In this document: positions 51,605 to 62,035 of the stretch, in pieces
Layout of the letters: each line of letters starts with the position of its first letter
How positions within the stretch are numbered: position 1 is the first letter of the stretch
Source of the DNA: Quercus robur
Taxonomy: Eukaryota > Streptophyta > Magnoliopsida > Fagales > Fagaceae
NCBI RefSeq assembly: GCF_932294415.1
Contig: NC_065538.1
Location: 42,437,843-42,501,842, forward strand
Reading direction: 5' to 3'
DNA: 64,000 nucleotides
Made by a program: the position numbers and the translations under genes
Notes under the pieces: generated by a model
The model's database searches: none
Told to the model about the DNA's origin: nothing
What the model saw: only the letters and a program-made list of their open reading frames with translations

Positions 51605-52015
51605 TCTTAAGTAGCTGACTTCTCCATAGGTTGGAGTCCGAGGACCATGCAATACCTTGGTTCTGTCCAAAACTTGATTTTGATAAGTAGTTGGTTTCCC
51701 CATAGGTTTGAGTCCGAGGACCATGCAATACCTTGATTCTGTCCAAAACTTGATTTTGATAAGTAGTTGGTTTCCCCATAGGTTTGAGTCCGAGGACCAT
51801 GCAATACCTTGGTTCTGTCCAAAACTTGATTTCAATAAGTCAATACCTTAGTTCTGTCCCAAAACTTGATTTTGATAAGTAGTTGGTTTCCCCATAGGTT
51901 TGAGTCCGAGGACCATGCAATACTTTGGTTCTGTCCAAAACTTGATTTTGATAAGTAGTTGGTTTCCCCATAGGTTTGAGTCCGAGGACATGCAATACCA
52001 TGCAATACCGTAGCA
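51605..52015 (-). repeat. 76-bp tandem repeat in the truncated Tat-like element
   Basis: Units starting GTAGTTGGTTTCCCCATAGG recur at about 51611, 51687, 51763, 51879 and 51955, giving a 76-bp period. The unit between 51763 and 51879 is followed by a partial copy (51839-51878). Adjacent units are nearly identical, so amplification is recent. It occupies the same relative position (between the antisense unit and the missing pol) as the 70-bp array of the element at 54.9-64 kb. Confidence 0.85.
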
Positions 52016-52249
52016 GTTCACATCCTGCAATGAACTTTGAAGTTAATATGTATTATTTTTTTAATGTAAATAATATGATGTATTATTATTTTTTTCTTGT
52101 AAATGATGAGTATAATTTGAAATGATTAACAAACATGTTTTGTAGGATCTCATTTATTGTATTTTACATTTGCTATTGTCTTTATATTCTTTAAAGATAA
52201 ATCCGCCCATGAAAATTGTTTTGTATGTATTTTTTGTATTTCTTGTATA
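52016..52249. other. AT-rich flank of the truncated element
   Basis: Sequence becomes abruptly AT-rich after about 52025, which marks the truncation point of the Tat-like element. No gene recognised. Confidence 0.45.
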
Positions 52250-52888
52250 GGATCATGTTTTTGACCATTCTTATTATTGATTTTTTTAAAAGAAAATATT
52301 ATGTAAATGACATTTTGTGAGATAGTATATGCTATTTATTAGAATTTTTTTGATATTATAAATTTTAGAAATACACACTTGTCAATTATTTCAGCAACCT
52401 TAGGAATCTCAAGATTTATATATATTTTTGTTGCATTGGTTGATGACAAAAAGAATTTGCCATCATAAATTGCATAGAATATTAATAATAATAAATAAAT
52501 AAAAGTGTATTGAAAAAAGGAAGACATGATTTCATGAGAATAAAATTTTCTAGAAGTATCATTTATAGGATCATGTTTTTGACCATTCCTATTATTGAAT
52601 TTTTTTAAAAATAAAATATTATGTAAATGGCATTTTGTGAGATAGTATATGCTATTTATTAGACTTTTTTTGTTATTATAAATTTTAGAAATATGCACTT
52701 GTCAATTATTTCAGCAACCTCAAGAATCTCAAGATTTATATATATTTTTGTTGCATTGGTCGATGAAAAAGAGAATTTGTCATCATAAATCTCATAGAAC
52801 ATTATTAATATTAAAAAAAAAAAAGTGTATTGAAAAAAGGAAGACATGATTTCATGAGAATGAAATTTTCTAGAAGTATCATTTATAC
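52250..52888. repeat. 318-bp direct tandem duplication
   Basis: Copy 1 (52250-52567) and copy 2 (52568-52888) both start GGATCATGTTTTTGACCATT and end GAAGTATCATTTATA, with few substitutions and a few indels. The minus-strand frames in each copy are AT-driven and show no known domain. Confidence 0.85.
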
Positions 52889-53118
52889 GTGAGGGAGGAG
52901 GAAGAGAGTTTGTGAGTGGGTAAGAGTTTTGGCTTTGATTTACAGGTGGGAAGGGTCAAACTTGGGTCATAATATGTAAGGTAATAACTTGACTTGGGCT
53001 TTTCATAAACTTTGGTTTATTTTTGAAAGTTAGTCCATTTTTTAGAGAATAACATTTGGTCTAATTGTCAAGAGCAACCCATATTTTATATAACATTAAA
53101 AATATAAGTTACTATGAT

Positions 53119-53647
53119 CTATTAGATAACAATAAAACAAAACTTAATAAAAAGAGGTAAAAATGGCTAAATGCAAAATTAGAGTGCTACATGGCAAGAC
53201 CTCATGCACTCCCACAATAGATCTCTGCTTTTATATTGATATATTGAATGATGTGCGTGCATGAGTGTGTAGTGAATACACGGAGAGAGCATGGCGCAAG
53301 GGTGAAGGAGAATTTTCCAATGAGTGCAAAGAAAAGCAGAGAACTCTTGAATTAAATTTATGGTAGGACCCACAATTCATGTGAGAGAGGGGGAGTACGC
53401 ATTTATTGTACTCCCAGAGTATTCAATAATTTCCCCCCAATTTGTCCCATTTATATTCATCAATCAAACGATCAATATATATATATATATATATATAATG
53501 TAGAGAACTTATGCGAGAGTATATGAGATCTTGCCATATGACGCTCTAATTTTGCATTTAGTATTTTTTTTATAACTTTTTTTCATTAAGTTTTTTTTAC
53601 TATTACTAAAAAAATCGCATTAACTTATTTTATTGTTATCTCATTAA
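53119..53647. mobile_element. MITE with imperfect inverted-repeat ends
   Basis: Left sequence ATTAGATAACAATAAAA (about 53120) is inverted at about 53628-53644, and TAAATGCAAAATTAGAG (53169-53185), then CATGGCAAGACCTCATG, is inverted at about 53530-53560. Together this gives arms of about 110 bp with roughly 75-80% match by eye. The interior (about 250 bp) is non-coding and includes a TA run (53476-53497). Ends are approximate. Confidence 0.55.
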
Positions 53648-54923
53648 TCTCTCGTTAATTACTTGAGCTTACACCACACCTTTCTCTTTTCTTCATGTCT
53701 TTTAGCATACCTGCCTTTTTAGTATTAAAAACAAAAGCAAATAATAATAATAATAATAATTAAGGATTAATAGTAATAACTAACCAGATAAGTTCTTGAG
53801 GAAAGATAGACAGACATGAAAATATTGTCGATTGTTAAATGAAACACACTGTTTCACTATCACGAAAATAAAAGACTTGAGATTGATAAAACATTTGTAA
53901 AAGAGAGAAAAATGAATCTGAGGGGCCGACACCTTCGTCATACTGGCCTCTCACCACCATCAAGCCATCGAAACCCCTATGAGTATTTTTTTTTTTTTTA
54001 AATTAGGGGCTTAAATATGATTTAGGTTTGGGTAATTTGGATGGATAGTTTTTTTTTATTGGGTATATAAGAAGAGAGAATATTTGGTGCACAATGTAAA
54101 GTCATATTCTACCTTGGTTTTAAATCATCTACAGGTCACATGCATATGCACTTGCCCACATCATGTCTTAATGTCGCACTATCGATGAGTGAAAGACGGT
54201 GAGAGTTTGACACACTTCATTTCATGGTATGCAATCTATGAATGCAACACAAATTATTTGATTTTCATGGTCCAATTACTCTTTTGCATTTATTTTTGGA
54301 TTTGTGATTATTTTAAAGATTAATCTTATCTTCAAAAGGCTACAAATATGCAGTGAAGCTACTAAACTAATTTTTAATATCTCAAAATATATATGTTTCT
54401 TTACTCTAATTTAGTTTATTTTTTATTTATTTATAATATATGTACAACATTCTCTAAAACCATTTTACATAAAATATCACAAAATTATCCGTGCATCACA
54501 CAAGCAACTTACTAATATATTATAAAGGTTAGATTCCAAAACTGGTGGATACATGCATGCTACGATGACACTTATTCATCTTCAAAGCATACTATAATGA
54601 CATGTGGCAACTTCCTATATTTAATTGGTATGATTGGATAAACAATGCCACATGTTAAAATATTATTTGTACATCTCAATGTGTTTGCTATAATACTAGA
54701 CATGTGGCATCTATAATTAAAATTTTGAATGAAATAAACACATTTATTTAGTATGGTATTTAAGTTTACATTTTTATTATTAATTATGACTACTAATTCT
54801 TAATTTTTCATTTGTCTATTTATTTTCCTAACAATTCCCCTTTCGAAGGCTGTTCAAGTATTTTGTTCTAAAAAAAGTAATTCGTTAAAATATGTGTAAT
54901 CTAATTGTCTATCAAATATTATC
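53648..54923. other. Intergenic AT-rich DNA left of the large LTR retrotransposon
   Basis: No gene recognised. It contains an ATA/AAT trinucleotide repeat (53739-53760) and AT-rich low-complexity DNA. ACATGTGGCA occurs at 54600 and 54699, but no element could be delimited. Confidence 0.4.
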
Positions 54924-55562
54924 TGTAGGCTCCAAGGACGGGCTTGCTAGACCAAATCACTATTTGGGCTCACAATTTATTTGTGTGGTGGGTCTAGGTA
55001 TCCTACCTTGGGTTGTTCTAGGCTTAGGGGCCCAATTGGGGGCACTTCCCTCTCTTCCTCTATGTTTTCTTCTTTTCAAATCCTCTCTATCTCTCTCCTC
55101 TCTTTTCCCAAAATTGCATCCCCTCCCAATTCCTTCGTTTCTCCTATTTATAGCCTTCATTAATGGGGTGATCATCATTATCTTCTTCCTTAGTGCAAAG
55201 AAAGGTCCAATGTCGATGAACTTAAGTGGATTTTTAGGTACGAGTGGCTTTGGGAATGGTTCCCACTGCAGCAAATGTGTTCGGCAACGGAGTTTCCTAA
55301 GGTTTTACCGAGCACTTAAATGGCGATGTGACCGGGTGATGTGATCGGGCATGTATATAAAGCCCAGAAATGGTTTCCCGAGCAGCATGTGAGTGGAGCG
55401 TATGCAGCCCGCTATTTAAGTATCTGTACAACACTCAGTTCAGACTAGTAGTTATTGTGAGCTTGGGCCGGGGCTCTTGTTGGTGAGAAGGTTGGACCCC
55501 CGACCCATATCATTAATTCATGGCCCAAAGCCCAAATGAACTTGGACGTTAGGTGCCGTACA
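54924..55562 (-). mobile_element. 3' LTR of a Tat-lineage Ty3/gypsy retrotransposon
   Basis: On the minus strand the 639-bp segment begins TGTACGGCACCTAACG and ends GGAGCCTACA, the TG...CA ends of LTRs. The polypurine tract lies immediately upstream on that strand (55563-55580). The partner 5' LTR would lie beyond 64000, so the boundary rests on the TG/CA ends and the polypurine tract and not on an LTR-LTR alignment. Confidence 0.8.
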
Positions 55563-55580
55563 ATAGCCCCCCCTTGATTT
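55563..55580 (-). promoter_or_regulatory. Polypurine tract (plus-strand DNA primer site)
   Basis: The minus strand reads AAATCAAGGGGGGGCTAT directly before the LTR start TGTACGG. A G-run next to the 3' LTR is the usual primer for plus-strand synthesis in LTR retrotransposons. It fixes the orientation of the element as minus. Confidence 0.8.
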
Positions 55581-55860
55581 GACCTTGGCTCCCGGGGACG
55601 AATCAAGGAGTTAGAGAGGCAGTGATTTGCCCTAGAAATCCAACGAATGCGTTTTGGGTGGTTACAGCGGTCCATAAATGCCCTCCTCAAAAGGCGCGTT
55701 GCTTCAAACCCTTTGGTTCTGCCATCATTATTACCTAGCGATTCGCAAACCGAGGCGTGCGTGTGGATCGCTCTGGGTATTTCTAAGGTCACTCCCTTTT
55801 ACTTCATCATTGCTAATTAATGTTAATTATTGCTCACCAATTGATGCTTTTCCTTAGCTC

Positions 55861-55870
55861 TTATAAATAG
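55861..55870 (+). promoter_or_regulatory. TATA box of the antisense gene
   Basis: TTATAAATAG is an excellent plant TATA box. About 30 bases on, a CT-rich stretch (TTTTCTCACTTTTCACTCTC, 55885-55904) fits a transcription start. It points away from the LTR and towards the antisense gene, whose first ATG is at 56060, about 165 bases downstream of the likely start. Confidence 0.65.
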
Positions 55871-56059
55871 TTCACCTTAATCCATTTTCTCACTTTTCAC
55901 TCTCTGTTACTCCGAAATTTCTCTCTGCCGAGCATTCTCTTGCGTTCCAGTCCACTAACCCAGAATCCTCCTCTCCCTTAGAGCTAGAAGTAAGTTTTCT
56001 TCCCCTTTCCTTTGCTTTTATTCCCCTCCCCAGAGCTCTTTCTAATTTCTAGGCTTAGG

Positions 56060-58369
56060 ATGGGTTTTGCTTATCTCTTGAACACCGGAGTGCCTTTAGC
56101 CGCTTTTAGGCAAACCTTTAGCATCCCCGATGATGTGGAGTTGGCTTATTGCCATGAAAGTGAGATCACCCTCCACAGAGGGGTAGGCACGACCTTTTTC
56201 CCATTGATGTTTGTCTTAGATGGTGGGGTCAGCTTTCCCATAGACTTGCTTCTACTTAACACCCTTAGATACTACGGATTGAGTCCCGACCAACTTTCCC
56301 CCAACTTTTACCGGGTAGTGAGTTGTGTGGGTAGGCTAAACCAAACGTTTGGTCTGCAACTAGACCACCACGACGTAAACCATATGTACAGCCTTTGTGG
56401 AAAGAAGAAATCAAATTACTACTTAAAGACTAGAGATACAAGGGTACGGCTGATTTCATGTTTACCGAACTCTAATAGGAATTCTGCCGGGTAATATATC
56501 CGGGTGCACGGCAATTGGTTTGCCGGTGACATCCCTCACCCTTTGTCACGGTGCGAAGTTGGTTCGTCCTAACCTTTAATTTTCCATATTCCCTAAATTT
56601 GTAAATACTTTATTTACTCTAACCCTGATTCATTCTCTTTTGCTGCAGACGGTTCAGTGTTCACCCAAGACATCAAAACAATTCACGTTCGAGACCTGAG
56701 ATTTGTGCTAAGGTCCAAAATCTTTGTGCACTGGGACGGGCAACTCCGCGCGTCTCACCTTATTCTCGGCATGGATCCGGTGTACTCCACTTGGCAACCT
56801 TTCAGCCAAGCCCTCATCGTCGATAGTCCGCTCCTCTCTTACATAGATGTTCGACACGCGAACTTCCTTCCTCCCAACTTTACTGTAGGCGAAGCCCAAG
56901 ACCTTGGCCCGCGATACACCTGTTCGGATGAACTCACGCTTATAAGGGACGAATCAGCCAAAGCAGTATCCAGATATCTCCGGGAGCGTACTCACGAGGC
57001 CGTTCAGCGTGAAGTTGTACCAGCCAAACCCGAGAATCTAGTTCAAGTAGAAGCCACAGAATCTAGTGACTCTTCTCGGACACACTCTGTTCTCGAAGAC
57101 ATGGTGGCCAGAAAGACCCTGACCGTTAGCCGTTTCATTCCTGGGGCAAGCCAGGCCATTCAGCAGCAGCAGCCACCTCAAGGGCGCGTCCCAGCTCCTC
57201 CCGCTCATCCTCCACCTCCTCCTTCTCCTGGGCAGCAACGTAAGAGATAAAGGATTGCCGATCTATCCTCCACCGGCCCGGGAGAGGGTCAAGTCCAAAC
57301 TCCCCACCAACCTTCTCAGGGCATCACCATTTAGGAGCCATCGGCCCAGGTTGGAATGAATGTGGCCTCATCCTCCAGACCGACGCAGCCGTGGCAACCA
57401 ACGTACGAGCTAGATGGCACGCCCCTCCCAGTTAGTGCAAGCGTCCGGGCATGGGAGAAAGGTGAAGGGGGCCATGCTACCCAAAGCTTGGTCCACAGTC
57501 TCCTTTTACCCTAGGACGTGAGTGCGTTTGCTGATGGAACTGATGAGTCCATGGGGAGAAGACTACAATGGCACACTATCGCGGTAAGTTCTCTTCCTTT
57601 GCACTCTTATTTTTTCTTCTGCGCACGTCCTTATATTTTTCGTGTTCGTTGTAACTTCAAGTTACCATGCATAAATAATGTTGTCTTTAACAGGCCACCC
57701 AGCTAGCCCATATACTGAACGAGAGGGTGAAGGATCTTATCGAGGATGTTGATCGGGAGAAAGCAGGTAGGGAAGAGGCCGTAAAAATGGCTAAGGAGAA
57801 AACAAAAAATTGCTAAATCAGCCGAGAAGAGGGCCGTTACTGCGGAGAAATATCGGGCCTCGACAAAGAAGAGATCGGCGGAGCTGGTGACACAGTAGAA
57901 TGAAACGAAAGTGAAGCTGGCCGAAGCAACGAGCTTGAACTCTACTCTGTCCGAAAAAGTTGCTGATTTGTGGGTGGCCCTTGAAGCTTGTGAGAGTAAG
58001 TGGTATGATGAGGGGTTTGCTGACGCAGAGAAGGGCATGGAGTTGGTAGTGATGCAAGCTCGGTAACTATCTTTAAAGGAGGGCTGGATGGCTGCTCTAC
58101 ATGCCTTAGGGGAGGACTCCCCTCTTAGGGACCCTGGCCAGATCCCTGTTCCAGATTCTGCCCCTGCCACTCAGAACCCAGCCGGTCCAAACGATAAGGA
58201 GGAGACAGATAGTTTGAAGGAGCTGGTGGAGTAGATTAATGCCCACGTGGAGATGATCGGGACAGAAGTAACCAACAACCCTCCCACTGAAGGCCCTCAT
58301 GGTGAAGATGTTCATCTCCAGCCTCCTGTACCCAAGCACCACTCCGCTAAGATGACTTTCGAGACGTAA
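56060..58369 (+). pseudogene. Spliced antisense extra gene of the Tat element ('putative gypsy type transposon' domain, PF04195-like)
   Basis: Opposite in orientation to pol. Inferred structure: leader intron 55990-56052; exon 1 56060-56561; exon 2 56649-57583; exon 3 57694-58369; all with GT-AG borders that keep one frame. The N-terminal part (FPIDLLLLNTLRYYGLSPDQ, CVGRLNQTFGLQL, YYLKTRDTRVRLISCLP) resembles the plant 'putative gypsy type transposon' domain. Exon 2 ends in a Pro-rich linker; exon 3 encodes a Glu/Lys/Ala-rich coiled coil. Ancestral length is about 700 aa. It is dead: stops at 56492, 57248, about 57331, 57512, about 57897, 58063 and about 58231, and a 1-base frameshift near 57803. 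Tat-lineage elements are known to carry extra ORFs between pol and the 3' LTR, sometimes antisense; their function is unknown. No function is assigned here. Confidence 0.7.
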
Positions 58370-58689
58370 CCCGTGGATCTTTCCTCCTTACTGCCGAATC
58401 TGCTCTACTTTACTTCCATTTGCTTTTATTTTAACAGCTTTTTATTTCAAGTTGGTTTGCCTATATCTCTAGGCTGTGGCGACTAAACGGTTATTTTCTA
58501 GTTTTTTACTAAATAGCTTACTTGATTTCTAGATTTGAACTTAATGTCACTGGGTTTTGGTGATGAAATAATTGATTTATCATGCTTGGTTTTGATTTGT
58601 GTTTATTTGCCGATCAGTTGTGATTATGCATGTATATTTTAGCCTTCTTGTGCATGCTTCAAAGTTTCCGTGCATGCATGTACGGCTTT

Positions 58690-59512
58690 CCCTTGTTCGG
58701 TGATATGGATTGAACCGAGAAGTCGGATTATGCTCTTCGAAAATTCTGAGTAAGTTTTCCACCTGCTCGGTGATAGGGATTGAATCGAGAAGCAGGATTC
58801 TGTCCTTAGAAATGTTTTAGTAAGGTTTCCACCTGCTCGGTGATAGGGATTGAACCGAGAAGCAGGCTTCTGTCTTTGGAAAATTTTGAGTAAGGTTTCC
58901 ACCTAGTCGGTGATAGGAATTGAACCAAGAAGCAGACTTCTGTCCTTAGAAAATTGAGTAAAGTTTCCACCTGCTAGGTGATAGGGATCGAATTGAGAAG
59001 CAGGCTTCTGTCCTTAGAAAAGTTTTAGTAAGGTTTCCACCTGCTCGGTGATAGGGATCGAACCGAGAAGCAAGCTTTTGTCCTTAGAAAAGTTTTGAGT
59101 AAGGTTTCCACCTGTTCGGTGATAGGGACCGAACTGAGAAGCAGGCTTCTGTCCTTAGAAAATTGAGTAAGGTTTTCACCTGCTCGGTGATAGGGATCGA
59201 ATCGAGAAGCAGGCTTCTATCCTTAGAAAAGTTTTAGTAAGGTTTCCACCTGCTTGGTGATAGGGATCGAACCGAGAAGCAGGCTTCTGTCTTTGGAAAA
59301 TTTTGAGTAAGGTTTCCACCTGCTCGGTGATAGGAATTGAACCGAGAAGCAGGCTTCTGTCCTTAGAAAATTGAGTAAGGTTTCCACCTACTCGGAGATA
59401 GGGATCGAACCGAGAAGTAGGCTTCTATCCTTAGAAAAGTTTTAGTAAGGTTTCCACCTACTCGGTGATAGGGATCAAACTGAGAAACAGGCTTCTATCC
59501 TTAGAAAAGTTT
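58690..59512. repeat. 70-bp tandem array, 12 units, with three-unit higher-order period
   Basis: The anchor CGGTGATA (or a variant) occurs at 58698, 58768, 58838, 58908, 58976, 59046, 59117, 59185, 59255, 59325, 59393 and 59463. Spacings are 70, 70, 70, 68, 70, 71, 68, 70, 70, 68 and 70. The 68-bp unit (with AAATTGAGTAA instead of AAAGTTTTAGTAA or AAATTTTGAGTAA) recurs every third unit, a higher-order trimer of about 208 bp. The array lies between the 3' end of the antisense gene (58369) and the 3' end of pol (about 59781). Confidence 0.95.
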
Positions 59513-59780
59513 TTTAGCTGCTTGAATTTCCTTAGCTTCCCCCGTGTCTATCAACCGGACATAGTGAATAAATAGAATTAGCTGGGCAGGTACGAACTAG
59601 TTGCATCGTTATCATATGAGTTAGTACAATGTACATTTTTCCATGCATGGACGGTCAACGATAAAACTTCTTAAGATTATAAGCATTCCAAGGTCAGGGC
59701 AATGGTATTTCGTTCATGTCTTCCAAATAATATGCCCCCACACCTGCAATGGCTGTAATTCTGTACAGTCCTTCCCAAGT

Positions 59781-60993
59781 TTAGGCTAGCTTCCCGGCAT
59801 TTGTATCTCGCATGCTTCCTACTGCCCTTCTCACTACCAGGTCTCCAGCGCTGAATTCTCTCACCCTTACACCTCGGTTGTAGCGCCGGGCAAGCTTTTG
59901 TTGATACTCCGCTAGTCTTATAACCACTACTTCTCGATATTCTTCAAGTAAATCTAGGCATTCCATCAGCTGACCTTCGTTCTGTTTCGTATTGAATTCT
60001 AAAACTTGTGCGCTACATAAGTTGACATCGGATGGTATCACGGCTTCAGCCCCATACATGAGAGAGAATGGGGTTCACCCGTGGACCTCTGTGGAGTTGT
60101 CCGGTATGCCCACAAAACATTGGGTAGTTCCTCGGCCTAGTTGCCCTTCGCTTTTTCTAGCCTTCGCTTCAAGCCGTTCACGATTACCTTGTTCACGGCC
60201 TCAGCCTAGCCATTGCCCTGGGGATACGCCGAAGTAGAATACCTGTTCCTGATACCGGGATTGTTGCAAAATTCGCGAAAACCTCGACTGTCAAACTGCA
60301 GCCTATTATCCGATATAAGGGAGCCCGGGACCCTGAACCTGGTGATTATATTCTTCCATACGAACTTCTTCACATCTATGTCCCGGATATTGGCCAAAGC
60401 CTCTGCCTCTGCCCATTTGGTGAAGTAATCAACGACTACCAACACGAATCTTCGATTGCCCGTTACTTGGGGAAAAGGCCCGAGTATGTCCAGCCCCCAT
60501 TGTGCGAAGGGCCAAGGACTGCTAATCGGGTTCAAATGCCCGGTAGGCTGGTGTATCAGAGGGGCGTGCTTCTGACACTGCTCACACTTCCGAACGTATT
60601 CCGCGGAGTCTTTCTGCATCTGGGGCCACCAAAATCCCTGAGTCATTGCCCAGTGTGCCAATGACCGTCCCCCTACATGGTTGCCGCATACCCTTTCATG
60701 CAACTCGACCAGGAGTTGGCCTACTTTCTTTGGGTGTAAGCACAAAAGATATGGTCCTTCGAATGACCTACGATAGAGTTTCCAGTCTCTGGACAACCAA
60801 TACCGGGCAGCTACCCTGCGGACCTTGTTGGCCTCCTTCTCATTGCCCGGAATTCGATCATCGGCTAAGAAATCTATGATGGGGTCCATCCAACTCGGTC
60901 TAAGTGTTGCAATTGCTATAACTTCGACTTTCACAACCCCCTCATTTCTTGCCACTTTAATGCTGGGCTCGGGGACAAGTTACATTCTAATAA
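59781..60993 (-). pseudogene. Tat-lineage pol: integrase
   Basis: Minus-strand frames carry an HHCC zinc-binding domain (HERVCGNHVGGRSLAHWAMT ... CEQCQKH), the catalytic core with its first two Asp (WGLDILGPFPQVTG and ISDNRLQFDS) and the YPQGNG region just before the expected Glu, then C-terminal sequence to about 59781 (WEGLYRI-type residues follow the last stop). Function: insertion of element cDNA into the genome. It is broken by stops at 59781-59783, 60075-60077, 60137-60139, 60206-60208 and near 60980. Confidence 0.9.
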
Positions 60994-60994
60994 G

Positions 60995-62026
60995 TCAGGG
61001 AATATCCTTGGCAATTGACGATGCCAGGGTGGCGAGAAAGTCGGCATGTTTGTTCTGTGCTCGGGCCACTTGAATCACCTTCACCGTACAAAACTCGTCC
61101 ATGACCTGCTTCACCAAGTCTAAGTATGCTTTCATCCGAGAATCTCGAGCCTCAAAACTCCCCTGCACCTGGTTAACTATGAGCCTTGAATCCGAATAAA
61201 CTTCTACATCCCGGGCTTCTAACCTTGAAACTGCCCTCAGTCCGGCAAGCAAAGCTTCATACTCTGCCTCGTTGTTGGAGGCGTTAAATCCCAACCTGAA
61301 CGAATGCTCTAAGATAATTCCCTCCGGGGTGATTATGACTATCCCGTCTCCGACCCCTTTGGCGCTGAAAGCCCCATCCACATGTACCTTCCACGGGCGG
61401 TGCTCCACCTGACAGACCATCTCCCCTTTAGGAGAGAATTCTGCTACAAAATCAACTAATACCTGCCCCTTTACTTTACTTCTCGGCTTATACCTCACAT
61501 CGAATACCCCGAGCCGTGTCCCCCATTTAGCTATTCGCCCTGTGAGATCAGATCTCTTCAATAATGACTGTAGGGGATGTTCGATCAGCATATATACGGT
61601 ATGAGCCTGAAAGTACTGAGGCAATTTCCTGGTGGTATAAACTAGGGCCAGCACCAATTTCTCCAAGGGCAAATACCTGGCCTCGGCGTCGACTAGGGTT
61701 TTGCTAATATAATACACGGGTTGCTGTACTCCCCGGTCCCTTAAAAGCACAGCACTTACAGCATGGTCGGATACCGAGAGGTACATGAATAGTTCCTCTC
61801 TGGGCTCTGGTGCACTCAACATCAACGCTCGCACTAAGTACTTCTTGAGGTCCTGGAAAGCCTTTTCACATTCATCATCCCACCAAAATCCCTTCCACTT
61901 CTTCAAAAGCTGATAAAATGGACGGTAGTGATCTGAAAATTTTGAGATGAACCGGTTGAGAGCGACCAGCATCCCGGTCAACACCTGTACTTCTTTCGGG
62001 TTGCTCGGCAGCCGGAGATGCTTCAC
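60995..62026 (-). pseudogene. Tat-lineage pol: two RNase H domains
   Basis: After the connection region, a first RNase H (MYLSVSDHAVSAVLLRDRG, PVYYISKTLVDAEARYLPLE) is followed by a second, distinct RNase H (KVHVDGAFSAKGVGDGIVI, NNEAEYEALLAGLRAVSRLE, EVYSDSRLIVNQVQGSFEA, NKHADFLATLAS) with its catalytic Asp, Glu and Asp visible. A second RNase H of this type is a known hallmark of the plant Tat lineage of Ty3/gypsy elements. This 344-codon stretch is the longest intact block of pol; it ends at a TGA (60995-60997). Confidence 0.92.
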
Positions 62027-62035
62027 GACCTCTAT

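Noticed and set aside
51549-51835. Three overlapping repetitive open frames in the 76-bp array
   Set aside because: The 76-bp period is not a multiple of three, so the repeats stay open in several frames by chance; no evidence of coding.
58690-59512. CRISPR-like array of regularly spaced repeats
   Set aside because: Units are contiguous tandem repeats of 68-71 bp with no unique spacers, within a plant retrotransposon.
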